Assembly: GCA_022844125.1 (NCBI GenBank)
Contig: JALHMI010000001.1
Span: 414,208-478,207, forward strand
Direction: 5' to 3'
From: Pirellulales bacterium
Lineage (GTDB): Bacteria > Planctomycetota > Planctomycetia > Pirellulales > PALSA-1355
Length of the DNA stretch: 64,000 nt
The notes under the pieces were generated by a model. That model had not been told where the DNA came from, made no database searches, and saw only the letters and a list, made by a program, of their open reading frames with translations. Below are positions 14,942 to 23,545 of this stretch, piece by piece. Made by a program: the position numbers and the translations under genes. The first letter of the stretch is position 1; the number at the start of each line of letters is the position of its first letter.

Positions 14942-16492
14942 ATGAAATTCACTTCCAGTTGGATGGCCGTGCCCGGACTGCTGCTGGCCGGATTGATCGT
15001 GGCCACGGGCTGCGCCCAGCCGAAGAAGCCGGGCGAACCGGCGGCGAACTCGACCGAACCCGCCGCGGTGCTCGAGGAAGAAGCCGTCGTCGTCGAAGAG
15101 ACGGCTCCGGACGAAGACATGCCGGCGGAAGCAAAGCCGGCCGAGACGACCGAAGCTCCGCCGACTCCGGAAGTGCCGGCGCCTGCTGAACCGGAAACGC
15201 CCGCCGAGCCCGAGAAGCCCGCCGAGCCCGCACCCGCGCCGGAAGAAGCCGCCCAAAGCGAGCCGATGCCGGAAGAAAAACCTGCCGCCGCAGTCGCTTC
15301 TGCCACACCGGCTGGCGAAGACGGTAAGCCGGCAGTCGCCGAAAGCGGCAAGGTCATCCTCGGCTCCGACGAGCTCTTCACCGGCATTCCTGGCGATGGT
15401 GAGAAGGTCACCGTCGAGGAGATCAAGGCCTGGCTCGACGATCCCAAGAATCACGAACCGCTCGATTTCGAACTTCCCTTCGGCATGGCCAAGGGCGCCA
15501 CTGAAATCAAGGGCGTCGACAAAAACCCGCTGACCCGGGCAAAGATCGAGCTCGGCCGGCAGCTCTATTTCGACCCACGGCTCTCGGCCGATTTCTCGGT
15601 GAGCTGTGCTGACTGCCATCACCCGCAGGAAGGTTTCGCCAAGCACACGCAGTTCGGCGTCGGCATCAAGGGCCAGACCGGCGGACGCAATTCACCGGTG
15701 AGCTACAACCGCATTCTCAGCGACAAGCAGTTCTGGGACGGCCGCGCCGGTTCGCTCGAAGAGCAGGCCGTCGGTCCGATCGCCAACCCGATCGAAATGG
15801 GTAACACCCACGAAGCCTGCGTACTCTGCCTGCAGGGGGTCGAAGGCTACAAGCTGCAGTTCGACAAGATCTTCGGCCGGATGGACATCGAGGCCGTCGG
15901 CGAAGCGCTGGCCTCGTTCGAGCGAGCGATCGTCACCGGCCCCGCGCCGTTCGACTATGCCGAGGCCATGAAGCCGTTTGAGCAGCTCGATCCGGAAGAC
16001 ATTGAAGCCGACGAGGAATTGAAGGCCAGCTACGAGAAGGTCAAGGCAGGCGTCGATGCCAATCCGCTCAGCGATGGCGCCAAGCGCGGCATGGAAATCT
16101 ACTTCTCCGAAAAGGGAGGCTGCTCGGCCTGCCATGTCGGCGCGAACCTGACCGACGAGAAGTACCACAATATCGGCGTCGGGATGGACAAGCCCGAGCC
16201 GGACGTGGGCCGCTTCGAAGTCACGAAGGACGAGAAGGACAAGGGAGCATTCAAGACGCCCACGATCCGCAATGTTGCCTCCAGCGCCCCCTACATGCAC
16301 GACGGCAGCCAGCAATCGCTGGAGGAAGTCGTCGAGTTCTATGCCAAGGGGGGCCATCCGAACCCACACCTGAGCGACAAGATCAAGAAGCTTGATCTGA
16401 CCGAACAGGACAAAAAGGACCTGGTCGAGTTCATGAAGCAGGGCACGACCGGCACCTTCCCGAAGATCAATCCCAGCCGCCTGCCGGAATAG
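14942..16492 (+). CDS. Di-haem cytochrome-c peroxidase lipoprotein (MauG/CcpA type)
   Basis: 516 residues. Lipoprotein signal (PGLLLAGLIVATGC, Cys24 lipidated), then a long Pro/Glu/Ala linker (about 25-135) as a tether. The catalytic part carries two CxxCH haem sites: C222-A-D-C225-H226 (SCADCHHPQEGF) and C394-S-A-C397-H398 (GGCSACHVG), with KTPTIRNVASSAPYMHDGS near the end as in this family. It should reduce hydrogen peroxide with electrons from a small c-type cytochrome in the periplasm, or oxidise a protein like MauG. Probably co-transcribed with the aquaporin gene, which suggests a link to peroxide handling (inference). A terminator follows at 16516. Confidence 0.9.
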   Translation: MKFTSSWMAVPGLLLAGLIVATGCAQPKKPGEPAANSTEPAAVLEEEAVVVEETAPDEDMPAEAKPAETTEAPPTPEVPAPAEPETPAEPEKPAEPAPAPEEAAQSEPMPEEKPAAAVASATPAGEDGKPAVAESGKVILGSDELFTGIPGDGEKVTVEEIKAWLDDPKNHEPLDFELPFGMAKGATEIKGVDKNPLTRAKIELGRQLYFDPRLSADFSVSCADCHHPQEGFAKHTQFGVGIKGQTGGRNSPVSYNRILSDKQFWDGRAGSLEEQAVGPIANPIEMGNTHEACVLCLQGVEGYKLQFDKIFGRMDIEAVGEALASFERAIVTGPAPFDYAEAMKPFEQLDPEDIEADEELKASYEKVKAGVDANPLSDGAKRGMEIYFSEKGGCSACHVGANLTDEKYHNIGVGMDKPEPDVGRFEVTKDEKDKGAFKTPTIRNVASSAPYMHDGSQQSLEEVVEFYAKGGHPNPHLSDKIKKLDLTEQDKKDLVEFMKQGTTGTFPKINPSRLPE

Positions 16493-16515
16493 CCTGGGAC
16501 CGATCGAATTGACAC

Positions 16516-16563
16516 GCGAGGGGCCACGGATCGCCAGGTGCGGTCAGTGGCCCCTCGCTTTTT
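16516..16563 (+). terminator. Rho-independent terminator after the peroxidase gene
   Basis: GCGAGGGGCCAC (16516-16527) pairs perfectly with GTGGCCCCTCGC (16547-16558), 12 bp with a 19-base loop, followed by TTTTT (16559-16563). Confidence 0.85.
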
Positions 16564-16591
16564 CCCGAGATTTCCCGAACGATATCAACCC

Positions 16592-16620
16592 TTGTTGAAA
16601 TCTCCCCACCGCGCTAGGAT
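16592..16620 (+). promoter_or_regulatory. Promoter of the sufU-sufS unit
   Basis: TTGTTG (16592-16597), a 17-base spacer and TAGGAT (16615-16620), with GCTAGGAT as the extended -10. Transcription would start near 16627, after the upstream in-frame ATG at 16624, which argues for sufU starting at 16693. Confidence 0.55.
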
Positions 16621-16692
16621 TGCATGACGGGAGTGCCGTTCCGCACAGAACCAATCCTAACCGTGCTCTCACAGCACGCCTTGCCAGTCGCC

Positions 16693-17139
16693 ATGCCGCT
16701 CGAAGAAGACGAACTCTACCAGGAGCGGATCCTCGATTATTACGAGGAGCCGTATCATCGCGGCGCCTGTCCGGGCGCAACACATGCGCATGAAGAAGAT
16801 AATCCGCTCTGCGGCGACGTGGTGCGCGTGGAACTGGCGATCGACGACGGCAAGATTTGCGATGCCTACTTCAGCGGCGACGGCTGCTGCATCAGCCAGG
16901 CTTCGGCCTCGATGCTGATCGAACAGATCTGCGGCCGCCGGCTCGACGAGGTGACCGCCTTCACCGGCGCGGATATGCTCCGACTCTTCGGCGCCAAGCT
17001 GACGCCGAATCGCCAGAAATGCTGCCTGCTCTGCTGGCGTGCGCTGCAAGCGGCCATCTACTCGCCGATTGCCGTGGGCCCGGTCGAAACGGAAAGTGGC
17101 GAAAAGCCCGCAGGCGGATCTCATGACAACTGCCACTAA
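16693..17139 (+). CDS. sufU: SufU-type Fe-S assembly scaffold / sulfur-transfer protein
   Basis: 148 residues from the ATG at 16693 (PLEEDELYQERILDYYEEP, the usual SufU opening). Zinc and sulfur ligands are present: Cys40 and Asp42 in NPLCGDVV, Cys65/Cys66 in GDGCCISQASASML, and Cys110/Cys111/Cys114 in RQKCCLLCW. SufU accepts persulfide sulfur from SufS in the cytoplasm. Extra Cys residues (66, 111, 114, and 147 at the tail) are unusual. The alternative start at 16624 would precede the predicted transcription start. It overlaps sufS by 17 bases, so the two are translated together. No sufB, sufC or sufD lies in the window. Confidence 0.88.
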   Translation: MPLEEDELYQERILDYYEEPYHRGACPGATHAHEEDNPLCGDVVRVELAIDDGKICDAYFSGDGCCISQASASMLIEQICGRRLDEVTAFTGADMLRLFGAKLTPNRQKCCLLCWRALQAAIYSPIAVGPVETESGEKPAGGSHDNCH

Positions 17140-18388
17140 AGACCAGCTCGACGTCGAGCGGATCCGCGCGGACTTTCCAATTCTGGCGACGATCCTGCAC
17201 GCCAAGGCTGGCACTGCCGGCGTGCCACTGGCCTACCTGGACAACGCTGCCACGACCCAGCGCCCCCGGCAGGTCGTGCAGTCGATGGTCGACGTCTATG
17301 AAAAGCACTACGCCAACGTCCATCGCGGCATCCACTGGCTCAGCGATCAGTCGACCGACCTGTTCGAAGAGGCACGCGGCAAGGTCGCCGCGTTCATCGG
17401 CAGCGCGAGCACCGAGCAGGTGATCTTCACCCACGGCGCGACCGAGAGCATCAACCTCGTGGCCCGCAGTTGGGGCGACGCGAACCTGAAGTCGGGCGAT
17501 GAGATCCTGCTCACCGAGATGGAGCACCACGCCAACATCGTCCCCTGGCAGCAGGCCGCCGCGCGGACTGGCGCCGTTGTGCGCTTCCTGCCGATCACCG
17601 ATGACGGCCGGCTCACGCTCGATAAGTTTGACGAGTATCTCACGCCGCGCACGAAGCTGGTCGCGGTGGCCGCCGTCTCGAACGTCCTGGGCACGATCAA
17701 CCCGGTGCAAGAGATTATCGCCCGAGCGCACGCCGCGGGCGCGCTCGTCATGGTCGACGCCGCGCAAAGCGTCCCCCACACGAAGACCGACGTCACGGCG
17801 CTCGATGCCGACTTTCTGGCCTTCTCCGGCCACAAGATGCTCGGCCCCACAGGCGTCGGCATCCTGTACGGCAAGCGCGAGCTCTTGGAAGCCATGCCGC
17901 CCTTCATGGGCGGCGGGAGCATGATCCGCCGCGTCACCACCAGCGGCTTTGAACCGGCCGAACTGCCCGCCCGGTTCGAAGCCGGCACGCCGCCAATCGT
18001 GCCCGCCATCGGCCTCGGCGCCGCAATCGGCTACCTGAACACGATCGGCATCGACGCCATCCACGAGCACGAGTTGCGCCTTACCCGCGTCGCTCACGAA
18101 GTGCTGACTGCCGTCGGCGGCGTCCGTTTTCTCGGCCCCGATCCCGAGCACAAGTCGGGCATCGTGAGCTTCACGCTCGAAAAGGTGCACGCGCACGACA
18201 TCGCGCAGCTTCTGGATCGGCAGGGGATCGCCGTCCGCGCGGGACATCACTGCGCGATGCCGCTCCACAAGCGGCTCGGCATCACGGCCAGCAGCCGGGC
18301 CAGCTTCTACTTCTACAACACCACCGAGGAAGTCGAACGCCTTGGCCGCGCGCTCGAGGAGATCAAGCGGATCTTTCGGCGGAAGTAG
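17123..18388 (+). CDS. sufS: Cysteine desulfurase SufS
   Basis: 421 residues. PLP-dependent class V aminotransferase fold: YLDNAATTQRP, HGATESINLVA, EMEHHANIVPW, the PLP-lysine Lys238 in FLAFSGHKMLGPTG, and the persulfide-forming Cys377 in RAGHHCAMPLHKRLG, the short loop of SufS (type II) enzymes. It converts L-cysteine to alanine and passes sulfur to SufU. The ATG at 17123 (TTATKDQLDVERIRADFP) is preferred over 17039, which lies deep inside sufU. No other Fe-S genes follow. Confidence 0.95.
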   Translation: MTTATKDQLDVERIRADFPILATILHAKAGTAGVPLAYLDNAATTQRPRQVVQSMVDVYEKHYANVHRGIHWLSDQSTDLFEEARGKVAAFIGSASTEQVIFTHGATESINLVARSWGDANLKSGDEILLTEMEHHANIVPWQQAAARTGAVVRFLPITDDGRLTLDKFDEYLTPRTKLVAVAAVSNVLGTINPVQEIIARAHAAGALVMVDAAQSVPHTKTDVTALDADFLAFSGHKMLGPTGVGILYGKRELLEAMPPFMGGGSMIRRVTTSGFEPAELPARFEAGTPPIVPAIGLGAAIGYLNTIGIDAIHEHELRLTRVAHEVLTAVGGVRFLGPDPEHKSGIVSFTLEKVHAHDIAQLLDRQGIAVRAGHHCAMPLHKRLGITASSRASFYFYNTTEEVERLGRALEEIKRIFRRK

Positions 18389-18508
18389 CCATCGGGACTG
18401 CTCCCACCTCGCCGCCGACGGCCACGCAGGATATAATCCGGGCCTTTGGGCGGCGACCAACACCGGCCGCATTTCCCTCTCAGAATTCCAGCGACTGCGT
18501 GGCACATC

Positions 18509-19601
18509 ATGGATCGTGAACTAGTCGACCGGGCTCAGGCCATTCGCGAGCGGATCGTCCAACTACGAGACTCTCTTTGACTACGCTGCCAAGCAGCAGC
18601 AGTCGCAGGCCATCGAGCAGAAGATGGCCCAGCCCGGTTTCTGGGATAACCAGGAATCCGCCCAGGCCACGATCGCCGAGTTGAAATCCCTCGGCGCGAT
18701 CACCAAACCGCTCGAAGAAGCGATCAGCGCGGGTGATGACCTGGAAGTCCTGATCGAAATGGCCGGCGAAGACCCCGCGCTCGAAGCCGACGTCACCGCC
18801 GAGGTCGAACGGCTCGCCGCGCTCGTCGAAGCGCTTGAGCTTAAGGGTCTCTTGAACGGGCCCTTCGACTCGAAGGGCGCGATCATGACCATCAACGCCC
18901 GTGATGGCGGCACCGACGCCAACGACTGGGCCGAGATGCTGCTGCGGATGTACATTCACTGGGCGCAGAAAAACGACTATGAAGTCGAGATTCTCGATCG
19001 CCAGGAAGACATCGTGGCCGGTATCCAAAGCGCCGCGCTCGCCATCCGCGGCCCGATGGCCTACGGCTATCTGAAAGGCGAAACCGGCATGCACCGGCTG
19101 GTGCGAATCAGCCCCTTCAACGCCGAAGGCAAGCGGCAAACCAGCTTCGCGGCGGTTGACGTTTCGCCCGAGGTAAACGACTCGGTCGACATCGAGATTC
19201 GCGACGAAGACGTTCGCGAAGACGTGTTTCGCGCCAGCGGCGCCGGCGGCCAGCATGTCAACAAAACCTCGAGCGCGATCCGCCTCACGCACATGCCGAG
19301 CGGGATCGTCGTGCAGTGCCAGAACGAGCGCTCGCAGCACAAGAACCGGGCGACCGCGATCAAGATGCTGCGGGCCCGGCTCGCGCGGATGGAAGAGGAG
19401 AAGCGAGAAGCCGAACAGGCGGCGAAATATCAGGAAAAGGCCAAGACCGGCTTCGGTTCGCAGATTCGCAACTACTTTTTACATCCCGATCAACGCGTGA
19501 AGGACGTTCGCACGGGCCATTACATGGGCAACTTCCAAAGCGTGCTCGACGGCAACATCGACGGTTTCTTGGACGCGTACCTCCGCTGGCGCGCGTCGTA
19601 A
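18509..19601 (+). CDS. prfB: Peptide chain release factor 2, programmed +1 frameshift
   Basis: ATG at 18509 opens a frame that stops at an in-frame TGA (18578-18580, codon 24) in the context CTT TGA C. A +1 shift at CTT continues as DYAAKQQQSQ to 19601, giving 363 residues, the usual RF2 length. RF2 features: SPF codon-recognition tripeptide in VRISPFNAEG, the GGQ catalytic motif at 246-248 (SGAGGQHVNKTSSAIRLTH), and DVRTGHYMGNF at the end. RF2 reads UGA and UAA, so its level is autoregulated by the shift. The usual Shine-Dalgarno-like stimulator just before the site is weak here (ACGAGA). Confidence 0.95.
18575..18581 (+). other. Programmed +1 frameshift site of prfB
   Basis: CTT TGA C, codons 23-24 of prfB. 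When RF2 is scarce, the ribosome slips from CUU to UUU over the slowly read UGA and continues one base forward. The same slippery heptamer is used in E. coli prfB. Confidence 0.92.
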
Positions 19602-19618
19602 GGGAGGAACGATCTGGA

Positions 19619-19758
19619 TGCCACTGCTGGCTTGCCCAGCAGTGTTCGTCCGCCGGTCTTGGCTTGCACCCGGAAGCACCGGGTGGATGCCACACTTGAA
19701 GGATATGCGGCAAGGCAAGATTAAAGAAATAGCACTGCTGGGCAAGCCAGCAGTGGCA
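19619..19758. repeat. Paired inverted hairpins, 26-bp arms
   Basis: 19619-19644 and 19733-19758 are exact reverse complements (26 bp), 88 bases apart. Each arm is itself a hairpin: CACTGCTGG, loop CTTGC, CCAGCAGTG. It fills the gap between prfB and the next gene. The same two-hairpin design recurs in other intergenic gaps here with different sequences. Confidence 0.85.
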
Positions 19759-19822
19759 CACGAAAGGACCTCTACAACTGAACGACACCCAGGACCGCAT
19801 CCTCGAAGCCGGCGATCTCCGC

Positions 19823-20308
19823 GTGCACTTCACGTGGCAGCACGATCGCTTCGCGCACGAGATCAGCGTGCTGAAAGACGGCTCCTGGCAGCCCGCGTTA
19901 GCTTCCGTTGAAGGAACCCCGCACGACGACTGGCCAGCGAGCCCGCCGTTTCAGTCGCTGCACATCGAAGAGCGTGAGGACGGCCGGACGCTGGCTCTGC
20001 TGGTGGGCATGGCCGGCAAGAGCCATTGGTCGGCGAGCATCGAAATCGACGCCGAGGCCCATGCGGTCCTGTTTGATGTGGCTTGTCGCCTGCGCGAGCC
20101 TGCGGCCGGTCCGCTGGGTAGCACGTATCAGGGCCTGCCCCTGGCAGCCGACTCAAGCGCGCTCGCCGTCGAACTGACGCATCGCTACGGCCCAGCCAGG
20201 CTTGAGCGGTCCGGCGAGCAGAGCGCGGTGCTGGCCGAGCCGCAGGGAGACGACTGCCCACAAACGGTCCGCTGGGACTATCGCCTGCGGCTTGCTCCCA
20301 CCGCCTGA
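19823..20308 (+). CDS. Uncharacterised soluble protein
   Basis: 161 residues from the first ATG. The frame is open further 5', and CTG at 19778 (giving NDTQDRILEAGDLRVHFTW in front) has AAAGGA 9 bases upstream, so the true start may be this rare CTG and the protein about 176 residues. The sequence is beta-rich with WQHDRFAHEISVL, DWPASPPFQSLHIEE and GKSHWSASIEID. No signal peptide or membrane segment and no catalytic motif is visible. I do not recognise the family; the layout resembles conserved uncharacterised planctomycete proteins. Confidence 0.65.
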   Translation: MHFTWQHDRFAHEISVLKDGSWQPALASVEGTPHDDWPASPPFQSLHIEEREDGRTLALLVGMAGKSHWSASIEIDAEAHAVLFDVACRLREPAAGPLGSTYQGLPLAADSSALAVELTHRYGPARLERSGEQSAVLAEPQGDDCPQTVRWDYRLRLAPTA

Positions 20309-20440
20309 CGGCTGCCCTGGCGAACTTGCACGGCACTCCGAGCTGTCCTAGTCAGTCCGCTGCGCGTTTGTTAAGTTGACCAAACGGCCTCGATATACCG
20401 GGGCACGGCAGGACGCATTGACCCCAGGGAGACTTGCCAC

Positions 20441-20893
20441 GTGAAGGCCGACGTTCAACTGCCGATCATCAAACCGACGCGCGATCAACTCAAAGAAGGG
20501 GAAGTGCTCTGCCAATATTGCACGGCCAAGTGCTGCAAGTACTTCGCCCTGCCGATCGAGCAGCCCGATTGCTTCGAGGACTGGGAGTACATCCGCTGGT
20601 ACCTGCTGCACAACGGGGCCACGCTCTTCAAGGAAGACGACACCTGGTACCTGCTGGTGCACGCGGTCTGTAACTTCCTGCAGCCCGACAACCGCTGTGG
20701 GATCTACGACACGCGTCCCCAGATCTGCCGCGACTACTCGACCAACGAGTGCGAGTACGAAGACGACTGGCTGTACGAGCAGTATCTGGAAACCCCCGAG
20801 CAGGCCGGCGAGTATGCCGAGGCGATCCTGCCCAAGAAAAAAGGCCAGAGCATTCGCAGCCCCAAGCCGGCGCTGCTGCCGGTGCTCAACTAA
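20441..20893 (+). CDS. YkgJ-family cysteine-cluster protein
   Basis: 150 residues, GTG start at 20441 with AGGGAG upstream. Cysteine pattern CQYCTAKCCKYF (about 24-35), VCNFLQPDNRCGIYDTRPQICRDY (about 76-100) is the YkgJ / zinc- or iron-chelating domain. The family has been proposed to bind Zn or Fe-S clusters; its role is not settled. No signal peptide. The stretch DDWLYEQYLETPEQAGEYAE is acidic and helical. It is followed by a long inverted-repeat element (20909-21184) in front of hisS. Confidence 0.82.
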   Translation: MKADVQLPIIKPTRDQLKEGEVLCQYCTAKCCKYFALPIEQPDCFEDWEYIRWYLLHNGATLFKEDDTWYLLVHAVCNFLQPDNRCGIYDTRPQICRDYSTNECEYEDDWLYEQYLETPEQAGEYAEAILPKKKGQSIRSPKPALLPVLN

Positions 20894-20908
20894 GACAACG
20901 ACCAGGAT

Positions 20909-21184
20909 GAACCGCAGAGGTCGCGGAGGGTCGCAGAGGGAATACCGAGAAGAGGAAGTCGAGAGAACCACCGATGAACACAGATACACACAAATAAGCA
21001 GAGGAAGGATAAAGAAGATTTAGAGGGGATAGTAAGACCGTCGAAAGCCATGCGAGCCATTCCTGATTCTCAACTCTTTCATTCTCTTTCTGTCTCCACT
21101 CATCTGTGTCGATCTGTGTTCATCTGTGGTTCTCTCTTCTCCTCGCTCTTTCCCTCTGCGACCCTCCACGTCCTCGGCGGTGAA
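20909..21184. repeat. Long imperfect inverted-repeat element (non-coding)
   Basis: Left arm 20909-20993 and right arm about 21098-21184 are imperfect reverse complements of about 85 bases. Both read ACCGCnGAGG...GGGTCGCAGAGGGAA, then GAGAACCACnGATGAACACAGAT, around a centre of about 100 bases without coding sense. It fills the 319-base gap before hisS. Related single arms occur at 22571, 46356 and 55703. No transposase or target-site duplication is evident, so it is a MITE-like or regulatory repeat of unknown origin. Confidence 0.78.
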
Positions 21185-21212
21185 TCTTCCTCCTGCAATT
21201 GAAGATTGAACC

Positions 21213-22550
21213 GTGACCGAAACCAAACGCATCGAACCGCGCACGCTCAAGGGCTTTCGCGACTTTCTGCCCGAGACGATGATTCCGCGCGAGTGGATCA
21301 TCGACACCGCGCGGCGCGTGTACCGCTCTTACGGTTTCGCGCCGATCGACACGCCGGCGCTCGAGTATCTCGAGATCCTCACCGGCAAGGGGAGCGACGA
21401 GACCGACAAGCAGATGTACCGCTTCCAGGACCACGGCGGGCGGTGGGTCGGGATGCGGTTTGACCTCACGGTGCCGCTCGCGCGGTTCGCGGCCCAGCAC
21501 ATCGGCCAGCTCGGCACGCCATTCAAACGTTACCACGTCGCCACGGTGTGGCGCGGCGAGAACACCCAGCGCGGCCGCTACCGCGAGTTCATGCAGTGCG
21601 ACTTCGACACGATTGGCACCACGGCCGTCGCCGCCGACATCGAAACGGCACTCGTGATCGGCGAACTGTTCCGGGCGCTTTCCATCAGCGACTTCACAAT
21701 TCGCGTTAACAATCGCCAGGTGCTCACCGGATTGCTTGAGCGATTCGGTCTCGCCGATCGCTCCACCGCCATCCTCCGGGCGCTCGACAAGCTCGACAAA
21801 ATCGGTCGCGAGAAAGTTGCCGACGAAATGATCGCCGCCGCCGGTACGACTGCCGAACAGGCGGGCCAGGTGCTCAAGCTCGCCGAGCTCACAGGCACCA
21901 ACGACGAGATGCTCGTCGCGCTTGACCAATTGGCCACTGGCAGCGAGACGGCTCAGGCTGGCGTCGCGCGCTTGGCAGAGCTCGTCAGCGCCACCAAGGC
22001 CGCAGGATTGCCCGCCGAGAATCTCAAGATCACCCCCTCGATCGCCCGCGGCCTCGACTACTACACCGGCACGATCTTCGAAACGTTTCTGGGCGAGCTC
22101 CCCGGCATCGGCAGCGTCTGCTCCGGCGGCCGCTACGACAACCTGGCCGGGTTGTACACGAAGGAGCATCTGCCGGGCATCGGCGCTTCGCTGGGTCTCG
22201 ACCGACTGCTGGCCGCGCTCGAGGAGCTCGGCAAAATCGAGAAGGTCAGCACGCCGGCGCCGGTCTTCCTGGCATTCTTCGAAGCCACGCGACTCAACGA
22301 CTATCTGGCGCTCGCCAGCACCATCCGCCGCTCGGGGATCGGCGTCGAGTTCTATCCCGAGCCGAAGAAGCTCGGCGCGCAGCTCAAGTACGCCGACCGC
22401 CGCGGTTTCAAACTGGCCGTGGTGATCGGCGGCAACGAATGGGAGTCGGGCACCGCGCAGGTCAAAGTGCTCGCCACCGCCGAGAGCCACAGCGTGCCAC
22501 TGGCCGAGGTGCCCGCCAAACTCTCTGAACTGCTCTCTGCAGCGCGCTAA
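21213..22550 (+). CDS. hisS: Histidyl-tRNA synthetase
   Basis: 445 residues, GTG start. Class II synthetase: RTLKGFRDFLPE near the N terminus, motif 2 in FKRYHVATVWRGENTQRGRYREFMQCDFDTIG, histidine-specific segments ARGLDYYTGTIFE and SGGRYDNLAG, motif 3 in GIGASLGLDRLL, and a C-terminal anticodon-binding domain (from about 345). It charges tRNA-His in the cytoplasm. It is bracketed by repeat arms, one ending about 28 bases before the start and one beginning about 20 bases after the stop, so it is probably transcribed alone. Confidence 0.94.
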   Translation: MTETKRIEPRTLKGFRDFLPETMIPREWIIDTARRVYRSYGFAPIDTPALEYLEILTGKGSDETDKQMYRFQDHGGRWVGMRFDLTVPLARFAAQHIGQLGTPFKRYHVATVWRGENTQRGRYREFMQCDFDTIGTTAVAADIETALVIGELFRALSISDFTIRVNNRQVLTGLLERFGLADRSTAILRALDKLDKIGREKVADEMIAAAGTTAEQAGQVLKLAELTGTNDEMLVALDQLATGSETAQAGVARLAELVSATKAAGLPAENLKITPSIARGLDYYTGTIFETFLGELPGIGSVCSGGRYDNLAGLYTKEHLPGIGASLGLDRLLAALEELGKIEKVSTPAPVFLAFFEATRLNDYLALASTIRRSGIGVEFYPEPKKLGAQLKYADRRGFKLAVVIGGNEWESGTAQVKVLATAESHSVPLAEVPAKLSELLSAAR

Positions 22551-23020
22551 GCTGCGTGCGCGTGAGAACTAACCGCAGAGTGCGCAGAGGCTCGCAGAGG
22601 GAAAATCAGCGAAGTCAGAACCACAGATAGACACGGATCGACGCAGACTAGAAGCAAGGCCGTGGCCACCCGCCAACGGGCTTTAGAAGCGAGTGCCGTC
22701 GTCAAGAAAACAAGCATCTCCTCCGCAGGCCAAATCGTACTAGATGCGCACGCACCTCAAGTAACAGGTGGAACGGAGAAGAAGGTCGAGGGGGGTTTGG
22801 AGTTGAGGGGCCTCGTCTCCCCCTAATTCAGAAATATCTGCCGCGCAGCCGCTCCGCTGGCTTCTTCCATGCCGTGGGCGAATCCCTTTCTTCGCGCCCC
22901 GCCCAGCGAGCTTTACCCAGCCGCCAAATCGTGCAACAATACAAGCAGTCCCTTTAGGGGGTTTGCGTCATCTGGCCTCTCGCTCTGAAAACTGACTTAC
23001 TGAAACCTGATAACTTCCCC
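22551..23020. repeat. Gap of 470 bases with one repeat arm
   Basis: 22571-22650 is a forward copy of the repeat arm (AACCGCAGAGTGCGCAGAGG ... GAACCACAGATAGACACGG). From 22650 on I see no open frame with coding character, no tRNA and no clear terminator; a short CCCTTTAGGG palindrome lies near 22950. The promoter of the next gene is not obvious. Confidence 0.65.
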
Positions 23021-23545
23021 ATGGCCAAGCGCGACAATCACTACGAGGCGGCCTTCGAGGCCTGGCTCCGCGAGCGCCAGGTGCCGTACGTGGCGGTCGA
23101 CGAGGCCCGGCGAAGCCAGTTTCCCGGCGGATCGATCAAGAGTCTGGACTTCATCGTCTCGCCGCACGATGGTTTCCGCTGGCTGGTCGACGTCAAGGGG
23201 CGGCGCTTCCCGGCCGGCGGCAAGCAATACTGGAAGAACTGGTCCACCCGCGACGACCTGGTGAGCATGGCACGCTGGGAGCGGTGGTTCGGCGAGCGGT
23301 TTGGCGGCCTGCTGGTATTCGCTTACAATGTGGTTGGCGACCGCGCTCCGCTCCCGCCCGAGCGGCTGTTTGAGTTTCGCGGCGGGCTGTACGCGTTCGT
23401 GGGCATTCGCGTCCGGGACTATGCAATGCATGCCCGCAAGATTTCCGACCGTTGGGACACGCTGGCGGTTTCAGCCGGCCGGTTTCGCGAGTTGGCGGCC
23501 GCGGCAGACGACTTTTTTCATCCACCTCAACTGGCCATGGCATGA
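23021..23545 (+). CDS. HYExAFE-family protein, nuclease-like fold
   Basis: 174 residues. The N-terminal NHYEAAFEAWL is the signature for which the family is named in planctomycetes. SLDFIVSPHDGFRWLVDVKGRRF fits the D...(D/E)xK core of the PD-(D/E)xK nuclease superfamily (Asp then Asp-x-Lys), with a Glu/Arg-rich helix before it. I infer a nuclease-type fold; activity and substrate are unknown. The stop overlaps the start of the next gene (ATGGCATGA), so the two are translationally coupled. No toxin/antitoxin or phage neighbour is visible. Confidence 0.75.
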   Translation: MAKRDNHYEAAFEAWLRERQVPYVAVDEARRSQFPGGSIKSLDFIVSPHDGFRWLVDVKGRRFPAGGKQYWKNWSTRDDLVSMARWERWFGERFGGLLVFAYNVVGDRAPLPPERLFEFRGGLYAFVGIRVRDYAMHARKISDRWDTLAVSAGRFRELAAAADDFFHPPQLAMA

